This document shows positions 9,088 to 17,199 of a stretch of DNA of 64,000 bases, piece by piece; position 1 is the first letter of the stretch, and each line of letters opens with the position of its first letter. The stretch lies in assembly GCA_022508565.1 (NCBI GenBank), contig JAFLUY010000001.1, positions 1-64,000 of the forward strand. The letters run 5' to 3'. The notes beneath the pieces are model-generated. The model saw nothing but the letters and a program-made list of their open reading frames with translations, had not been told where the DNA came from and ran no database searches. The translations under genes and the position numbers were made by a program. The DNA comes from Erysipelotrichales bacterium. Lineage in GTDB: Bacteria; Bacillota_I; Bacilli_A; RF39; UBA660.

Positions 9088-9112
9088 CATCGAATAATTC
9101 GATGTTTTTTTT
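9086..9112 (+). terminator. Terminator of the ftsEX-rseP operon
   Basis: AACATCGAAT / ATTCGATGTT stem with a one-base centre and eight T. Confidence 0.85.
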
Positions 9113-9173
9113 ATTTATTATTGTTTCTCTCATATAAATATGATAAAATTATATAAGAATAGAGGCGGTTGGG

Positions 9174-9758
9174 ATGAAAGCTTTTGAAACTTTTATCGAA
9201 AGTGATGCATTTTTTCCTGTTTTAGTGTTGTTACTAGTTGCATTAGTAATCGTCTTTATGTGGATTATTTTATCAAATAAAACTGAAGTTCAACAAAGAA
9301 GAGCAAAAAAGAACATTAAAATAGATGAAAGCGCTAAAATAAAGATCGTTTCAGATCAGCCTGCTAAAAAAGTACCTAAAAAGATTGATGAAGAAATAGA
9401 AAAACCATCAAGAAAAGAAATCGCGATAGTAGAAGAAGTAGGCGCTAAGCACAGTTATTTTAAAGATTATTTTTCAGATAAACAATCAGATATTGTTGAT
9501 GATAATAAAGAAGAAGTAGTAGAACCAAGAAATGAAGAAGATATTGAATTAGATAAAGATATTGATACTTTCTATGCAAATCAAGAATCATTTGAAGAGG
9601 AGGAAGATCCGATAAAGGTAGCAGAAAATATTAATACGGACCTTCTAGATTTTCCAGATTTGGACACAGATGCTTTTAATGGTATAGATATAGAAAGTGA
9701 AATTATTAATTCAGCAAATGAGTATATAAAAAACATTATGAACAAAAAAGAAGGTTGA
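9174..9758 (+). CDS. Membrane-anchored acidic protein of unknown function
   Basis: I do not recognise this 194-residue protein. One membrane helix (about residues 14-33) is followed by a short basic stretch (QQRRAKKN) and then a long, low-complexity cytoplasmic region dominated by Glu and Asp, probably disordered. The basic flank after the helix predicts that the tail is cytoplasmic. Such single-span acidic-tail proteins occur among division and topology-linked genes of Firmicutes, but no family motif is visible. A second acidic protein follows 4 bases after its stop. Start is supported by a GAGGCGG site. Confidence 0.7.
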   Translation: MKAFETFIESDAFFPVLVLLLVALVIVFMWIILSNKTEVQQRRAKKNIKIDESAKIKIVSDQPAKKVPKKIDEEIEKPSRKEIAIVEEVGAKHSYFKDYFSDKQSDIVDDNKEEVVEPRNEEDIELDKDIDTFYANQESFEEEEDPIKVAENINTDLLDFPDLDTDAFNGIDIESEIINSANEYIKNIMNKKEG

Positions 9759-9762
9759 TTAA

Positions 9763-9930
9763 ATGACAAAAATTCTTGAATTTGAATCTGTATATTTAGA
9801 ATTACCAGATGACTATGAACTTGATGAAGAAGAAAATATAGAAGAACAAGAAGAAATGACTATAACAACTAAACTAAGTTTAGAGGAATTACAACGTAAA
9901 CTTGAAGAAACTCAATCTTTACATTTATAA
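9763..9930 (+). CDS. Small acidic protein (55 aa), unknown
   Basis: An ATG at 9763 opens a 55-residue frame ending in TAA at 9928-9930. It starts four bases after the upstream stop, and the GGTTGATTAA site overlaps that stop. The product is acidic (runs of Glu and Asp in the middle) with a predicted C-terminal helix LSLEELQRKLEETQSL. A terminator begins at its stop codon, which fits a real last gene of a two-gene unit. No function can be assigned. Confidence 0.6.
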   Translation: MTKILEFESVYLELPDDYELDEEENIEEQEEMTITTKLSLEELQRKLEETQSLHL

Positions 9931-9954
9931 GACACATTTGGTTGTCTTTTTTTT
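9929..9954 (+). terminator. Terminator
   Basis: AAGACA / TGTCTT stem followed by eight or more T, overlapping the stop of the 55-residue gene. Confidence 0.75.
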
Positions 9955-9989
9955 GTGTTTATGATAAATTTTAATAAGGTGAGACTTGT

Positions 9990-11909
9990 ATGGCAACATC
10001 TAAAACAACGAAGTATGATGCAAACTCGATAAAGATTCTAGAAGGGCTTGAAGCGGTTAGAAAAAGACCAGGTATGTACATTGGTTCAACCGATAAAAGA
10101 GGTCTTCATCATTTAGCGTGGGAAATTATCGATAACTGTATTGATGAAATTATAAATGGTTATGGAAATACTGTTAAAATAAGATTAAATGGTGATGGTT
10201 CAATCACAATTGCCGATAATGGACGTGGTGTTCCAATTGGCAAACATGAATCAGGCAAATCAGCTGTTGAAGTCATATTTACTGTGCTACATGCTGGTGG
10301 AAAATTTGAAGAGGGAAACTATAAAGTAAGTGGAGGACTTCACGGAGTTGGGGCTTCGGTTGTTAATGCTTTATCAAAATGGATGGATGTAACTATTTAT
10401 CGTGATGGTCTAATTTCTAATATTCGTTTTAAAAACGGCGGAGAAGTTGCAAGTCCATTAAAGAAAATTGGTGAATCTAAAAAAACTGGTACATGTGTAA
10501 CATTTATGCCAGACTATGAAGTATTTAAAAATTGTCAATTCTCATTTTCAACAATATGTGAAAGAATGCAAGAAAGTGCTTTCTTATTGCCTGCTTTAAC
10601 TGTTGAACTTGAAAATGTCGACGAAAATAAAAAAGTAACATACCATTATGATAATGGTATATGTAGCTTTGTTGAATATATAAATGAAGATAAAAAAACA
10701 CTAAATGCAATTGTTCCAATTCATGGTGTTAAAAATGGAATTGAGGTTGATATTGCACTTCAATATACAGATACCTATAATGAATCAATTATCTCTTTTG
10801 TTAACAATGTTAAAACAGTTGATGGAGGATCTCATGAAGTTGGATTTAAAACTGGTATAACTAAAGTATTTAATGATTATGCTAGAGCAAATGGAATTTT
10901 AAAAGCAAAAGACACAAACTTTGATGGTTCAGACGTACGTGAAGGTTTAACTGCTGTAATTAATTTAAAGATTCCAGAAAAATTATTACAATTTGAAGGT
11001 CAAACTAAAGGAAAACTTGGTACACCTGAGGCAAGACCAGTAGTAGAAGCAGTAGTTTATGATACTTTAAAATTCTATTTAGAGGAAAATCGTCAAGATG
11101 CCCTAGTGATTGTTGATAAAATGGGAAAATCTAAATTTGCTCGTGAAGCAGCTAGAAAAGCTCGTGAAGAAGCAAGAAAAGGCAAATCTAAAAAAGAAGC
11201 AAGAAATTTATCTGATAAATTAACTCCTCCACAAGCAAGAAATCCTAAAATAAATGAATTATTCATTGTTGAGGGTAATTCGGCAGGAGGAACAGCTAAA
11301 AAGAGTCGTGATCGTAAATTTCAAGGAGTTTTACCTCTTCGTGGTAAAATCCTAAATACTGAAAAAGCCAATATAGCTGACGCTTATAAAAATGAAGAAA
11401 TCAATACTTTAATTCATTGCATTGGTGCAGGTGTTGGAGCAGAATTTGATATAAAAGATATCAATTATGATAAAGTAATTATCATGACTGATGCCGATGA
11501 TGATGGGGCACATATTCAATGTTTACTTTTAACATTCTTCTATAGATTTATGAGACCATTAATTGAAGAAGGACATTTATATATAGCAATGCCACCTTTA
11601 TTTAAAGTAGAAGAAGGAAAAGACATTCATTATTGCTATACTAATGAAGAATTTAAAGAATATACAAAAGATAAAGAACCAGGTAAATATCGTGTTCAAA
11701 GATATAAAGGTTTAGGCGAAATGAATCCTGAACCATTAAGAATAACAACAATGGCTCCAGAGACCAGAAACTTAATCAAAGTTAATATTACTGATGCAGC
11801 ATTAGCTGAAAAAAGAGTTTCAGTTCTTATGGGAGATTCAGTAGAGCCTCGTAAAGAATGGATAAATGAGAATGTTGATTTCTCATTAGAAGATGATTTT
11901 AGAATTTAA
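9990..11909 (+). CDS. parE: DNA topoisomerase IV subunit B
   Basis: A 639-residue type IIA topoisomerase ATPase subunit. The GHKL ATP site (EIIDNCIDE, DNGRGVP, GGLHGVGASVVNALS) is followed by the transducer, then the TOPRIM domain with EGNSAGGTAKKSRDR and DADDDGAHI, and QRYKGLGEMNPEPL. The C-terminal SVEPRKEWINENVDF is closer to ParE than to GyrB, whose ending usually reads RRxFIExNA. It decatenates daughter chromosomes with ParC. No parC follows, which is unusual because parE-parC is generally an operon; the partner must be elsewhere. Assignment to ParE rather than GyrB rests on the ending and is fairly, not fully, secure. Confidence 0.88.
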   Translation: MATSKTTKYDANSIKILEGLEAVRKRPGMYIGSTDKRGLHHLAWEIIDNCIDEIINGYGNTVKIRLNGDGSITIADNGRGVPIGKHESGKSAVEVIFTVLHAGGKFEEGNYKVSGGLHGVGASVVNALSKWMDVTIYRDGLISNIRFKNGGEVASPLKKIGESKKTGTCVTFMPDYEVFKNCQFSFSTICERMQESAFLLPALTVELENVDENKKVTYHYDNGICSFVEYINEDKKTLNAIVPIHGVKNGIEVDIALQYTDTYNESIISFVNNVKTVDGGSHEVGFKTGITKVFNDYARANGILKAKDTNFDGSDVREGLTAVINLKIPEKLLQFEGQTKGKLGTPEARPVVEAVVYDTLKFYLEENRQDALVIVDKMGKSKFAREAARKAREEARKGKSKKEARNLSDKLTPPQARNPKINELFIVEGNSAGGTAKKSRDRKFQGVLPLRGKILNTEKANIADAYKNEEINTLIHCIGAGVGAEFDIKDINYDKVIIMTDADDDGAHIQCLLLTFFYRFMRPLIEEGHLYIAMPPLFKVEEGKDIHYCYTNEEFKEYTKDKEPGKYRVQRYKGLGEMNPEPLRITTMAPETRNLIKVNITDAALAEKRVSVLMGDSVEPRKEWINENVDFSLEDDFRI

Positions 11910-11933
11910 AGCTTAATTGTTTAAGCTTTTTTT
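11909..11933 (+). terminator. Terminator after parE
   Basis: AAGCTTAA / TTAAGCTT stem with a TTGT loop and seven T. Confidence 0.85.
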
Positions 11934-12025
11934 CTTTGTTAATTTTACAATAATTACTAATAACAAAAATTGAAAAAATGTAAATAATATGATATCTTTT
12001 ATATATATGGTAGGAGAAATGGATA

Positions 12026-13216
12026 ATGAAAAAAAGAAATATAATTTTAGTAATTTTACTTATGTTAATTGGATTTGCAGCATTAGCAACAAATCTATAT
12101 ATTAACGGTACAGTAAATATTGGTTTTAATGAAGAAGACTATGTAATTATATTTACAAAAGCCAAAGTTGATGGCGTTGATAAAACAAAAGAACAAGGTG
12201 TTATAGAAGATGATGGTAGAACACTAAATTTTGAAACAAAAGAATTAACTCTAGTAGGAGACAAATCTATATTAGAATTTGATGTAACAAATAATTCTAA
12301 GAACTATGATGCAAAGGTGGAATTCAGTTGTGAACTTGAAAATCCACAATATTCAGAATACTACAGTTATTCAGAATCTTTACCAGAAATAGTAAGGGCA
12401 GGAAAGACAATAAGTGGCTATGTAGAAGTAAAATTAGAAAAATCAAGCGCAGAATCATTTGAAGAAAAAATAGTATGTACAATAAAAGCAACCGCTTTAG
12501 AAAAAACTGGAACTGAAGAATATGAAGAACCAATAGAAATAGAATATAGTATAGTTAGTGAAACAGGAACAATAAACGATATAGGAACAGAGATTCAAAT
12601 AGATGGAGAAAACTTCTACGTAATAGGAGAAAGCACAGATACTAATACAGTATATTTGCTAAGTAAATTAAATTTAAAAGTAGAATCAGGACGAAATACA
12701 AAGGAAGTTCAATTAGCACCAGAACAAGCTGATGTGTCAACATATTCTGATTTTGGTGCGCTATTTTCAAAATCAGCATATTGGACTACTTTATCATTAT
12801 GTACAAGTGGATATCCATGTAATTTAAATGGAAAATCATCAGAAGATGCTACAGCCATAAATGCAGCAATAGCCTATGGAAATAGATTTAAAGTAATTGG
12901 AAGATTAATGACAATAGAAGATCTAGATAAGTTAGTAACAATACCAGGAAGTGTAGAGAAGCCAAGTTCTGCAAAAATTACAAATAAATCAACAGACACA
13001 GACAGCAAATTATTTAATATAGTAAAAGGAACGGAATCAGGAACTGGTTTTTTAAATTATTATTTAGGTGATGCTAGCGATACTACCAACGTTTGGTTGA
13101 TTCGTGGTGCAGATGCTCTTTCTGACTTGTACAACTTCAATAGTGGTGCTATAGGAGCCGCTGGAGTTCGACCAGTTTTAGAAATATCTAAGACTTCACT
13201 AGTACTTGCAGATTAG
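12026..13216 (+). CDS. Exported surface protein with SipW-type signal and DUF6273-like C-terminus
   Basis: A 396-residue exported protein. The N-terminus (KKRNIILVILLMLIGFAALAT then NLYINGTVNIGF) resembles the SipW/TasA-type class of signal sequence. The middle (about 40-185) is beta-rich and acidic. The C-terminal domain (about 190-396) contains the loop CTSGYPC and ends with VWLIRG...GVRPVLEISK, which I recall as typical of DUF6273 and related sulfatase-modifying/C-type-lectin-like folds. From codon 348 (13067) the codon style changes sharply: 27 of 34 codons end in pyrimidine, against about 18 of 54 just before. Proposed role is cell-surface binding or display, by inference. It stands alone between two terminators. 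Confidence 0.7.
   Translation: MKKRNIILVILLMLIGFAALATNLYINGTVNIGFNEEDYVIIFTKAKVDGVDKTKEQGVIEDDGRTLNFETKELTLVGDKSILEFDVTNNSKNYDAKVEFSCELENPQYSEYYSYSESLPEIVRAGKTISGYVEVKLEKSSAESFEEKIVCTIKATALEKTGTEEYEEPIEIEYSIVSETGTINDIGTEIQIDGENFYVIGESTDTNTVYLLSKLNLKVESGRNTKEVQLAPEQADVSTYSDFGALFSKSAYWTTLSLCTSGYPCNLNGKSSEDATAINAAIAYGNRFKVIGRLMTIEDLDKLVTIPGSVEKPSSAKITNKSTDTDSKLFNIVKGTESGTGFLNYYLGDASDTTNVWLIRGADALSDLYNFNSGAIGAAGVRPVLEISKTSLVLAD
13067..13168 (+). other. Candidate variable region at the 3' end of the surface-protein gene
   Basis: These 34 codons include a long run of NNY codons (GAT, GCT, CTT, TCT, GAC, TAC, AAC, TTC, AAT, AGT, GGT, GCT, GCC, GCT). Each could come from AAY by changing adenines only. 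They lie next to the conserved GVRPVL end of the domain. This is what a diversity-generating-retroelement variable repeat looks like. No reverse transcriptase or template repeat is visible in the window, so this is a hypothesis. Confidence 0.35.
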
Positions 13217-13228
13217 TAAAATAAAATC

Positions 13229-13255
13229 AAGATGAATTAATAAATTCATCTTTTT
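13229..13255 (+). terminator. Terminator
   Basis: AAGATGAATT / AATTCATCTT 10-bp stem followed by T residues. Confidence 0.8.
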
Positions 13256-13298
13256 AAATTGTTAAAAAATATGGTAAAATATATTTAGAGGTATGCTT

Positions 13299-14567
13299 AT
13301 GGAAGAAGAAATAAAATACTATACAGTTTCACAATATAATCAAGCTATAAAGAATTTTCTTGATTCCAAAGAAGAATGTCAATATGTTCATATAAGAGCA
13401 GAAATTTCAAACTTCAAAGGACATACTAGAGGTCATTTATATTTTACTTTAAAAGATGAAGAATCGCGTATAAGTGCAGTTATGTTTTCAACTCCTGCAA
13501 GTAACTTAGACTTTGTACCCAAAGATGGCGATGAAGTACTAGTTGATGGAAGAATAAGTGTTTATGTACCAACTGGTGCATATCAAGTATATGTTGAAAA
13601 GATGAAATTATCTGGCAATGGGGATTTGCTTAAGAAGTTTGAAGAATTAAAGAAAAAATTAATGGATGAAGGTTTATTTGATGCAATTCATAAAAAGCCA
13701 ATTCCAAAATATCCTGCGCGTATTGGTATTGTAACTGCACCAACCGGAGCAGCAATCAGAGATATCTTATCAACAATAAAAAGAAGATATCCATTATGTG
13801 AAACAATTCTTTTTCCATCACTTGTTCAAGGGGAAGAAGCCAAGTTTGATGTTGTAAGGCAAATTGAGGCAGCTCAAGAATACGATTTAGATGTATTAAT
13901 AGTTGGCCGTGGTGGAGGATCTATTGAAGATTTATGGGCATTTAATGAAGAAATAGTTGCAAGAGCTATATTTGCATCTAAAATACCTATAATATCAGCA
14001 GTTGGTCATGAACCAGATTTTACAATAGCTGACTTTGTTGCTGATCTTAGAGCACCAACTCCAACAGGAGCAGCAGAAATGGCGGTACCTAATCTAGTTG
14101 ATCTTATTAATTATATAAATCAAATTGAAATAAGACTTAATAAAAATATTTCAAATAAGATAGAATTTTTAAAGAAACAATTTATTAGTTTAAGTGGAAG
14201 TTATGTTTTATCTAATCCGCTTGCAACATTTGAAATAAAAGAACAAAAACTTGATACTTTAATCAATCAAGCTAATCAATCAATATTACATAAACTTGAA
14301 AACATAAAAACTAAGTTTTCGGGACTTGCAAGTTCTAGAGTTTTACTAAAGCCAGAAGAATTATTTATTGCTAGTAATAATTCATTAGAATTATTAATAA
14401 ATAAACTCGAACTTTTAAATCCTCTAAGTGTTTTATCAAAAGGATATACAGTTGCAAGAGTAAATAATAAGATTATTAAATCTGTTAAAGATGTTAAGAA
14501 AAATGATAAACTTAATTTAAAATTTATAGATGGTGAAATAGAAACTGAAGTAAAGGAAGTGTTATAA
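13299..14567 (+). CDS. xseA: Exodeoxyribonuclease VII large subunit
   Basis: A 422-residue XseA: N-terminal OB fold (about 1-100, with ISNFKGHTRGHLYFTLKD), catalytic domain (about 120-320) including RIGIVTAPTGAAIRDI, VGRGGGSIEDLWAFNEE and SAVGHEPDFTIADFVADLRAPTPT, then a coiled coil and the C-terminal LNPLSVLSKGYTVAR segment. With XseB it degrades single-stranded DNA from both ends. The ATG at 13299 is preferred over one at 13293 because AGAGG sits at the right distance. xseB begins one base after its stop. In many Firmicutes nusB precedes this pair; here nusB is 45 kb away. Confidence 0.95.
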   Translation: MEEEIKYYTVSQYNQAIKNFLDSKEECQYVHIRAEISNFKGHTRGHLYFTLKDEESRISAVMFSTPASNLDFVPKDGDEVLVDGRISVYVPTGAYQVYVEKMKLSGNGDLLKKFEELKKKLMDEGLFDAIHKKPIPKYPARIGIVTAPTGAAIRDILSTIKRRYPLCETILFPSLVQGEEAKFDVVRQIEAAQEYDLDVLIVGRGGGSIEDLWAFNEEIVARAIFASKIPIISAVGHEPDFTIADFVADLRAPTPTGAAEMAVPNLVDLINYINQIEIRLNKNISNKIEFLKKQFISLSGSYVLSNPLATFEIKEQKLDTLINQANQSILHKLENIKTKFSGLASSRVLLKPEELFIASNNSLELLINKLELLNPLSVLSKGYTVARVNNKIIKSVKDVKKNDKLNLKFIDGEIETEVKEVL

Positions 14568-14568
14568 A

Positions 14569-14799
14569 ATGGCGAAGACAGAAGAAAAGAAATTTGAAGA
14601 ATTAATGACTGAATTAGAGGTAATTGTAAAAGATTTAGAAAATGGTAATACAGATTTAGATGAATCAATTAAAAAATATACAGAAGCTATGAAAATAGTT
14701 AAAACTTGTAATGATAAACTAAAGAATGCAACTGAAGCCGTTAATAAAGTATTACAAGAAAATGGTGAACTTGCTAATTTTGAAATCGAATCTGAATAA
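14569..14799 (+). CDS. xseB: Exodeoxyribonuclease VII small subunit
   Basis: A 76-residue helical protein with the XseB pattern: KKFEELMTELEVIVKDLENGN, LDESIKKYTEAMKIVKTCNDKL, and a short C-terminal acidic end. Several copies wrap the coiled coil of XseA in the holoenzyme. It is translationally coupled to xseA and followed by a strong terminator, so the operon has just these two genes. Confidence 0.95.
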   Translation: MAKTEEKKFEELMTELEVIVKDLENGNTDLDESIKKYTEAMKIVKTCNDKLKNATEAVNKVLQENGELANFEIESE

Positions 14800-14814
14800 T
14801 TAAAAAAAACAAGA

Positions 14815-14839
14815 AGACTAAGAATTTAGTCTTTTTTTG
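14815..14839 (+). terminator. Terminator after xseAB
   Basis: AAGACTAA / TTAGTCTT stem, GAAT loop, seven T. Confidence 0.85.
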
Positions 14840-14867
14840 TATAAATTTGTTATATTTTGGCACAATA
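14839..14867 (+). promoter_or_regulatory. Sigma-G-like promoter before spoIVB
   Basis: GTATA (14839-14843), a 17-nt spacer, and CACAATA (14861-14867). The B. subtilis forespore sigma-G consensus, as I recall it, is GHATR-17/18-CATWHTA; this has one mismatch (C for T) in the -10. The sequence continues TAAATGGTGG, as at three other sites in the window. Confidence 0.5.
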
Positions 14868-14881
14868 TAAATGGTGGTAGT

Positions 14882-15856
14882 ATGAAAAAAACAATAAAAA
14901 TGTTACTTATTTCACTATTATTATTTAGTCCAATAAATGTTTTAGCTTATTCAGATTATATAATACCTGGCGGAGAAAACGTAGGTATTGAAGTAAAATA
15001 TGAAGGAGTTTTGGTCATTGGTTTTTATAAAATAAATGATAAATATAATAAAAATGATATAGAGGTAGGAGATTATATTACTCATGTTGAAGATAAAGAA
15101 ATAAATACAATAGATGAGTTAGTAACTAATATTGAGAATTATCAGAAAGATGGTAAAGTTAATTTAACAATTAAAAGAGGAAACAAAACAAAAATAATTA
15201 ACTTTAATCTAGTATTAAAAGATAATGTCTATAAAACAGGTTTATATATAAAAGATTCAATTACTGGAATTGGAACACTTACATATATTGATCCAGACAC
15301 TGGTATTTATGGTGCTTTAGGTCATGAAATACTTGAGTCAACAACAAATAAACAAATTGAGGTAAGAAGTGGTTATATTTATCAAAGTGATGTTTCTAGT
15401 ATTGATAGATCAACTAATGGAAACCCAGGTACTAAAAATGCTAAATTTTTCTATAATAATAAATACGGAGATATTTTAAAAAATACAACCTATGGAATAT
15501 ATGGTAACTATAATTCTTTATCAAACAAAGACAAAGTTAAAGTAGCAGAACCAAGTGAAGTAAAAATAGGTGAAGCTACAATTCTTACTGTAACAGATGC
15601 ATCAACTGTAAAAGAATACAAAATAAACATTACCAAGGTTGATAAACAAGCAAAAATAAAAAATATTTATTTTGAAATAACAGATCAAGAGTTACTTGAA
15701 AAAACTGGTGGTATAGTTCAAGGAATGAGTGGTTCACCAATCATGCAAGATGGCAAAATAATAGGCGCTGTTACTCACGTAGTTGTTGAAAATGTCAAAA
15801 AAGGTTATGGTATATTTATAACTACTATGTTAACTGAAGGAGAAAGACAAGAGTAA
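14882..15856 (+). CDS. spoIVB: SpoIVB-type serine peptidase (S55)
   Basis: A 324-residue exported protease: signal peptide or anchor (residues 1-22, ending VLAYS), PDZ domain (about 35-110, GDYITHVEDKEI), then the S55 domain with His148 in GALGHEI and Ser285 in VQGMSGSPIMQDGKIIGAVTHV. Both catalytic residues are present. In spore formers SpoIVB is secreted from the forespore and starts pro-sigma-K processing. It is shorter than the B. subtilis protein (about 425 residues). Its usual neighbour spo0A is absent here. The ATG follows GGTGGT, and a frame extension upstream lacks a site. A sigma-G-like promoter lies just upstream. Confidence 0.88.
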   Translation: MKKTIKMLLISLLLFSPINVLAYSDYIIPGGENVGIEVKYEGVLVIGFYKINDKYNKNDIEVGDYITHVEDKEINTIDELVTNIENYQKDGKVNLTIKRGNKTKIINFNLVLKDNVYKTGLYIKDSITGIGTLTYIDPDTGIYGALGHEILESTTNKQIEVRSGYIYQSDVSSIDRSTNGNPGTKNAKFFYNNKYGDILKNTTYGIYGNYNSLSNKDKVKVAEPSEVKIGEATILTVTDASTVKEYKINITKVDKQAKIKNIYFEITDQELLEKTGGIVQGMSGSPIMQDGKIIGAVTHVVVENVKKGYGIFITTMLTEGERQE

Positions 15857-15870
15857 TGTTGTCTTTCTTT
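15843..15870 (+). terminator. Terminator after spoIVB
   Basis: AAAGACAA / TTGTCTTT 8-bp stem spanning the spoIVB stop codon, then CTTTTC. Confidence 0.7.
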
Positions 15871-15919
15871 TCATTTTTACGTATACATGATATAATTTAT
15901 ATACTAGGATGTGTTTAAT

Positions 15920-16735
15920 ATGATAAGAGTTTTAACTAAATCAGATTTAGAATTATTAATAATTTTTTATAAAAAAATAGATAAATTCAATGAAGAAAGT
16001 ATTAGAGCGTTATATGATACGATTAATGATACAAAAATACTTATTGGAAATGTTATAAATAATAAAATTTCATCTATTTTAACAGTTGGAATAATAAAAA
16101 ATAATTATTACCTACAGACTATTAACATGATAAATGACGATTATGAAGAAATAAAAGATTTAATCAATTATGCAGTTAGTGAATTAAGGCGCGATGAACG
16201 AGGATTAAATATTATTTATGAAAATTTTCCTTATAAAGAAATAATGCATGATATCATGATTGACGCTGGCTTTAAATGTAATTTTATGAACTTAGTTTAT
16301 GTTGCGGATTCAACAAAGGTAGAACTAATAAAACCAAATATTGCTTTAAACGATAAAAGTGAAGACGTTAAAAAATATATTTACAAAAGCATAGTTGATA
16401 TTATTAAGATTAATGATATATATTTTGGAACAGAGAGTCTAATTCCAGATATTAACACTATTAATTTAGAAAATACAAATGTTGCCGTAATTAGAAATGA
16501 TCAAGGCATTGTAGTTGGAACATTACGATTTGGAATAGTTTCAGATTCTTTATTCATATCTGGAATATATGCAGATAACGAAGAAATATATAAAGATTTA
16601 ATTACGCTTGTTAAAAATTTAACAAATAGAAACATTGAAGTAGGTGTTTTTCCCTCAAGAGTTAAACTGATTAATACACTTGAAAATCTAGGATTTAAAA
16701 AATTTCAAACAGATTATATTTTAAAACTAAATTAA
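15920..16735 (+). CDS. GNAT-like (two-domain) acyltransferase fold protein, unknown
   Basis: A 271-residue cytosolic protein with the alternating beta/alpha pattern of two weak GNAT domains. The second (about 125-271) has VAVIRNDQGIVVGTLRFGI as beta4-like strands and INTLENLGFKKFQTDYIL as the classic C-terminal GFKK element. The first (about 1-125) has a similar end, DAGFKCNFMNLVYV. The acetyl-CoA loop RxxGxG/A is not obvious in either, so it may not bind acetyl-CoA. I cannot name a substrate. ATG at 15920 is chosen because AGGATG lies upstream; an in-frame GTG at 15911 is inside that site. It is monocistronic. Confidence 0.5.
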   Translation: MIRVLTKSDLELLIIFYKKIDKFNEESIRALYDTINDTKILIGNVINNKISSILTVGIIKNNYYLQTINMINDDYEEIKDLINYAVSELRRDERGLNIIYENFPYKEIMHDIMIDAGFKCNFMNLVYVADSTKVELIKPNIALNDKSEDVKKYIYKSIVDIIKINDIYFGTESLIPDINTINLENTNVAVIRNDQGIVVGTLRFGIVSDSLFISGIYADNEEIYKDLITLVKNLTNRNIEVGVFPSRVKLINTLENLGFKKFQTDYILKLN

Positions 16736-16840
16736 CCAGAGTTTTCGCTTGTTTTTTGTAAAGTAAGAGTATAAAAATTAATTATAATAACAAATAAAGA
16801 CGAGTTTATACTATAATTAAATTAGAATAGAGGTAATAAT

Positions 16841-17197
16841 ATGAATACTGAAATTTTAACAAATAATGGTGTAGATATTAATAAAGGATTAGAATTACTA
16901 GGCGATATGGAAATGTATAATGATACTCTAAAAGATTTTTTAGAAGAATCGAATACACGTTTACCACAAATACTTGAATATTGTAATTCTAATGATATGC
17001 CAAACTACGCTATTTTAGTTCATGCTATGAAAAGTGATTCAAAATATTTAGGATTTGATAAATTAGCAGAATTATCATATAACCACGAAATGGCTAGTAA
17101 AGCAAATGATACAAACTATGTTAATGCAAATATTAATGAATTAATGACAGAAGCAAATAGAGTTATCGCAGTAGTAAAAGAATATTTGGGGGTATAG
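16841..17197 (+). CDS. HPt histidine phosphotransfer protein
   Basis: A 118-residue all-helical protein with a histidine-phosphotransfer motif HAMKSDSKYLGFDKLAEL. His61 is the phospho-acceptor, and the Lys three residues on and the Gly beyond match HxxKxxSxxxG. It has no kinase or receiver domain of its own. The receiver protein at 17200 follows after two bases, so they form a pair. A HPt protein normally shuttles phosphate between a hybrid kinase and a response regulator. No histidine kinase gene is in this window, so the phosphate source is unknown. Confidence 0.85.
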   Translation: MNTEILTNNGVDINKGLELLGDMEMYNDTLKDFLEESNTRLPQILEYCNSNDMPNYAILVHAMKSDSKYLGFDKLAELSYNHEMASKANDTNYVNANINELMTEANRVIAVVKEYLGV

Positions 17198-17199
17198 TT

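Noticed and set aside
12026-13216. Type IV pilin or prophage tail protein as identity of the exported surface protein
   Set aside because: The N-terminus lacks a prepilin G-F/T-L-x-E site, and no phage genes are nearby; the signal resembles SipW-type substrates instead.
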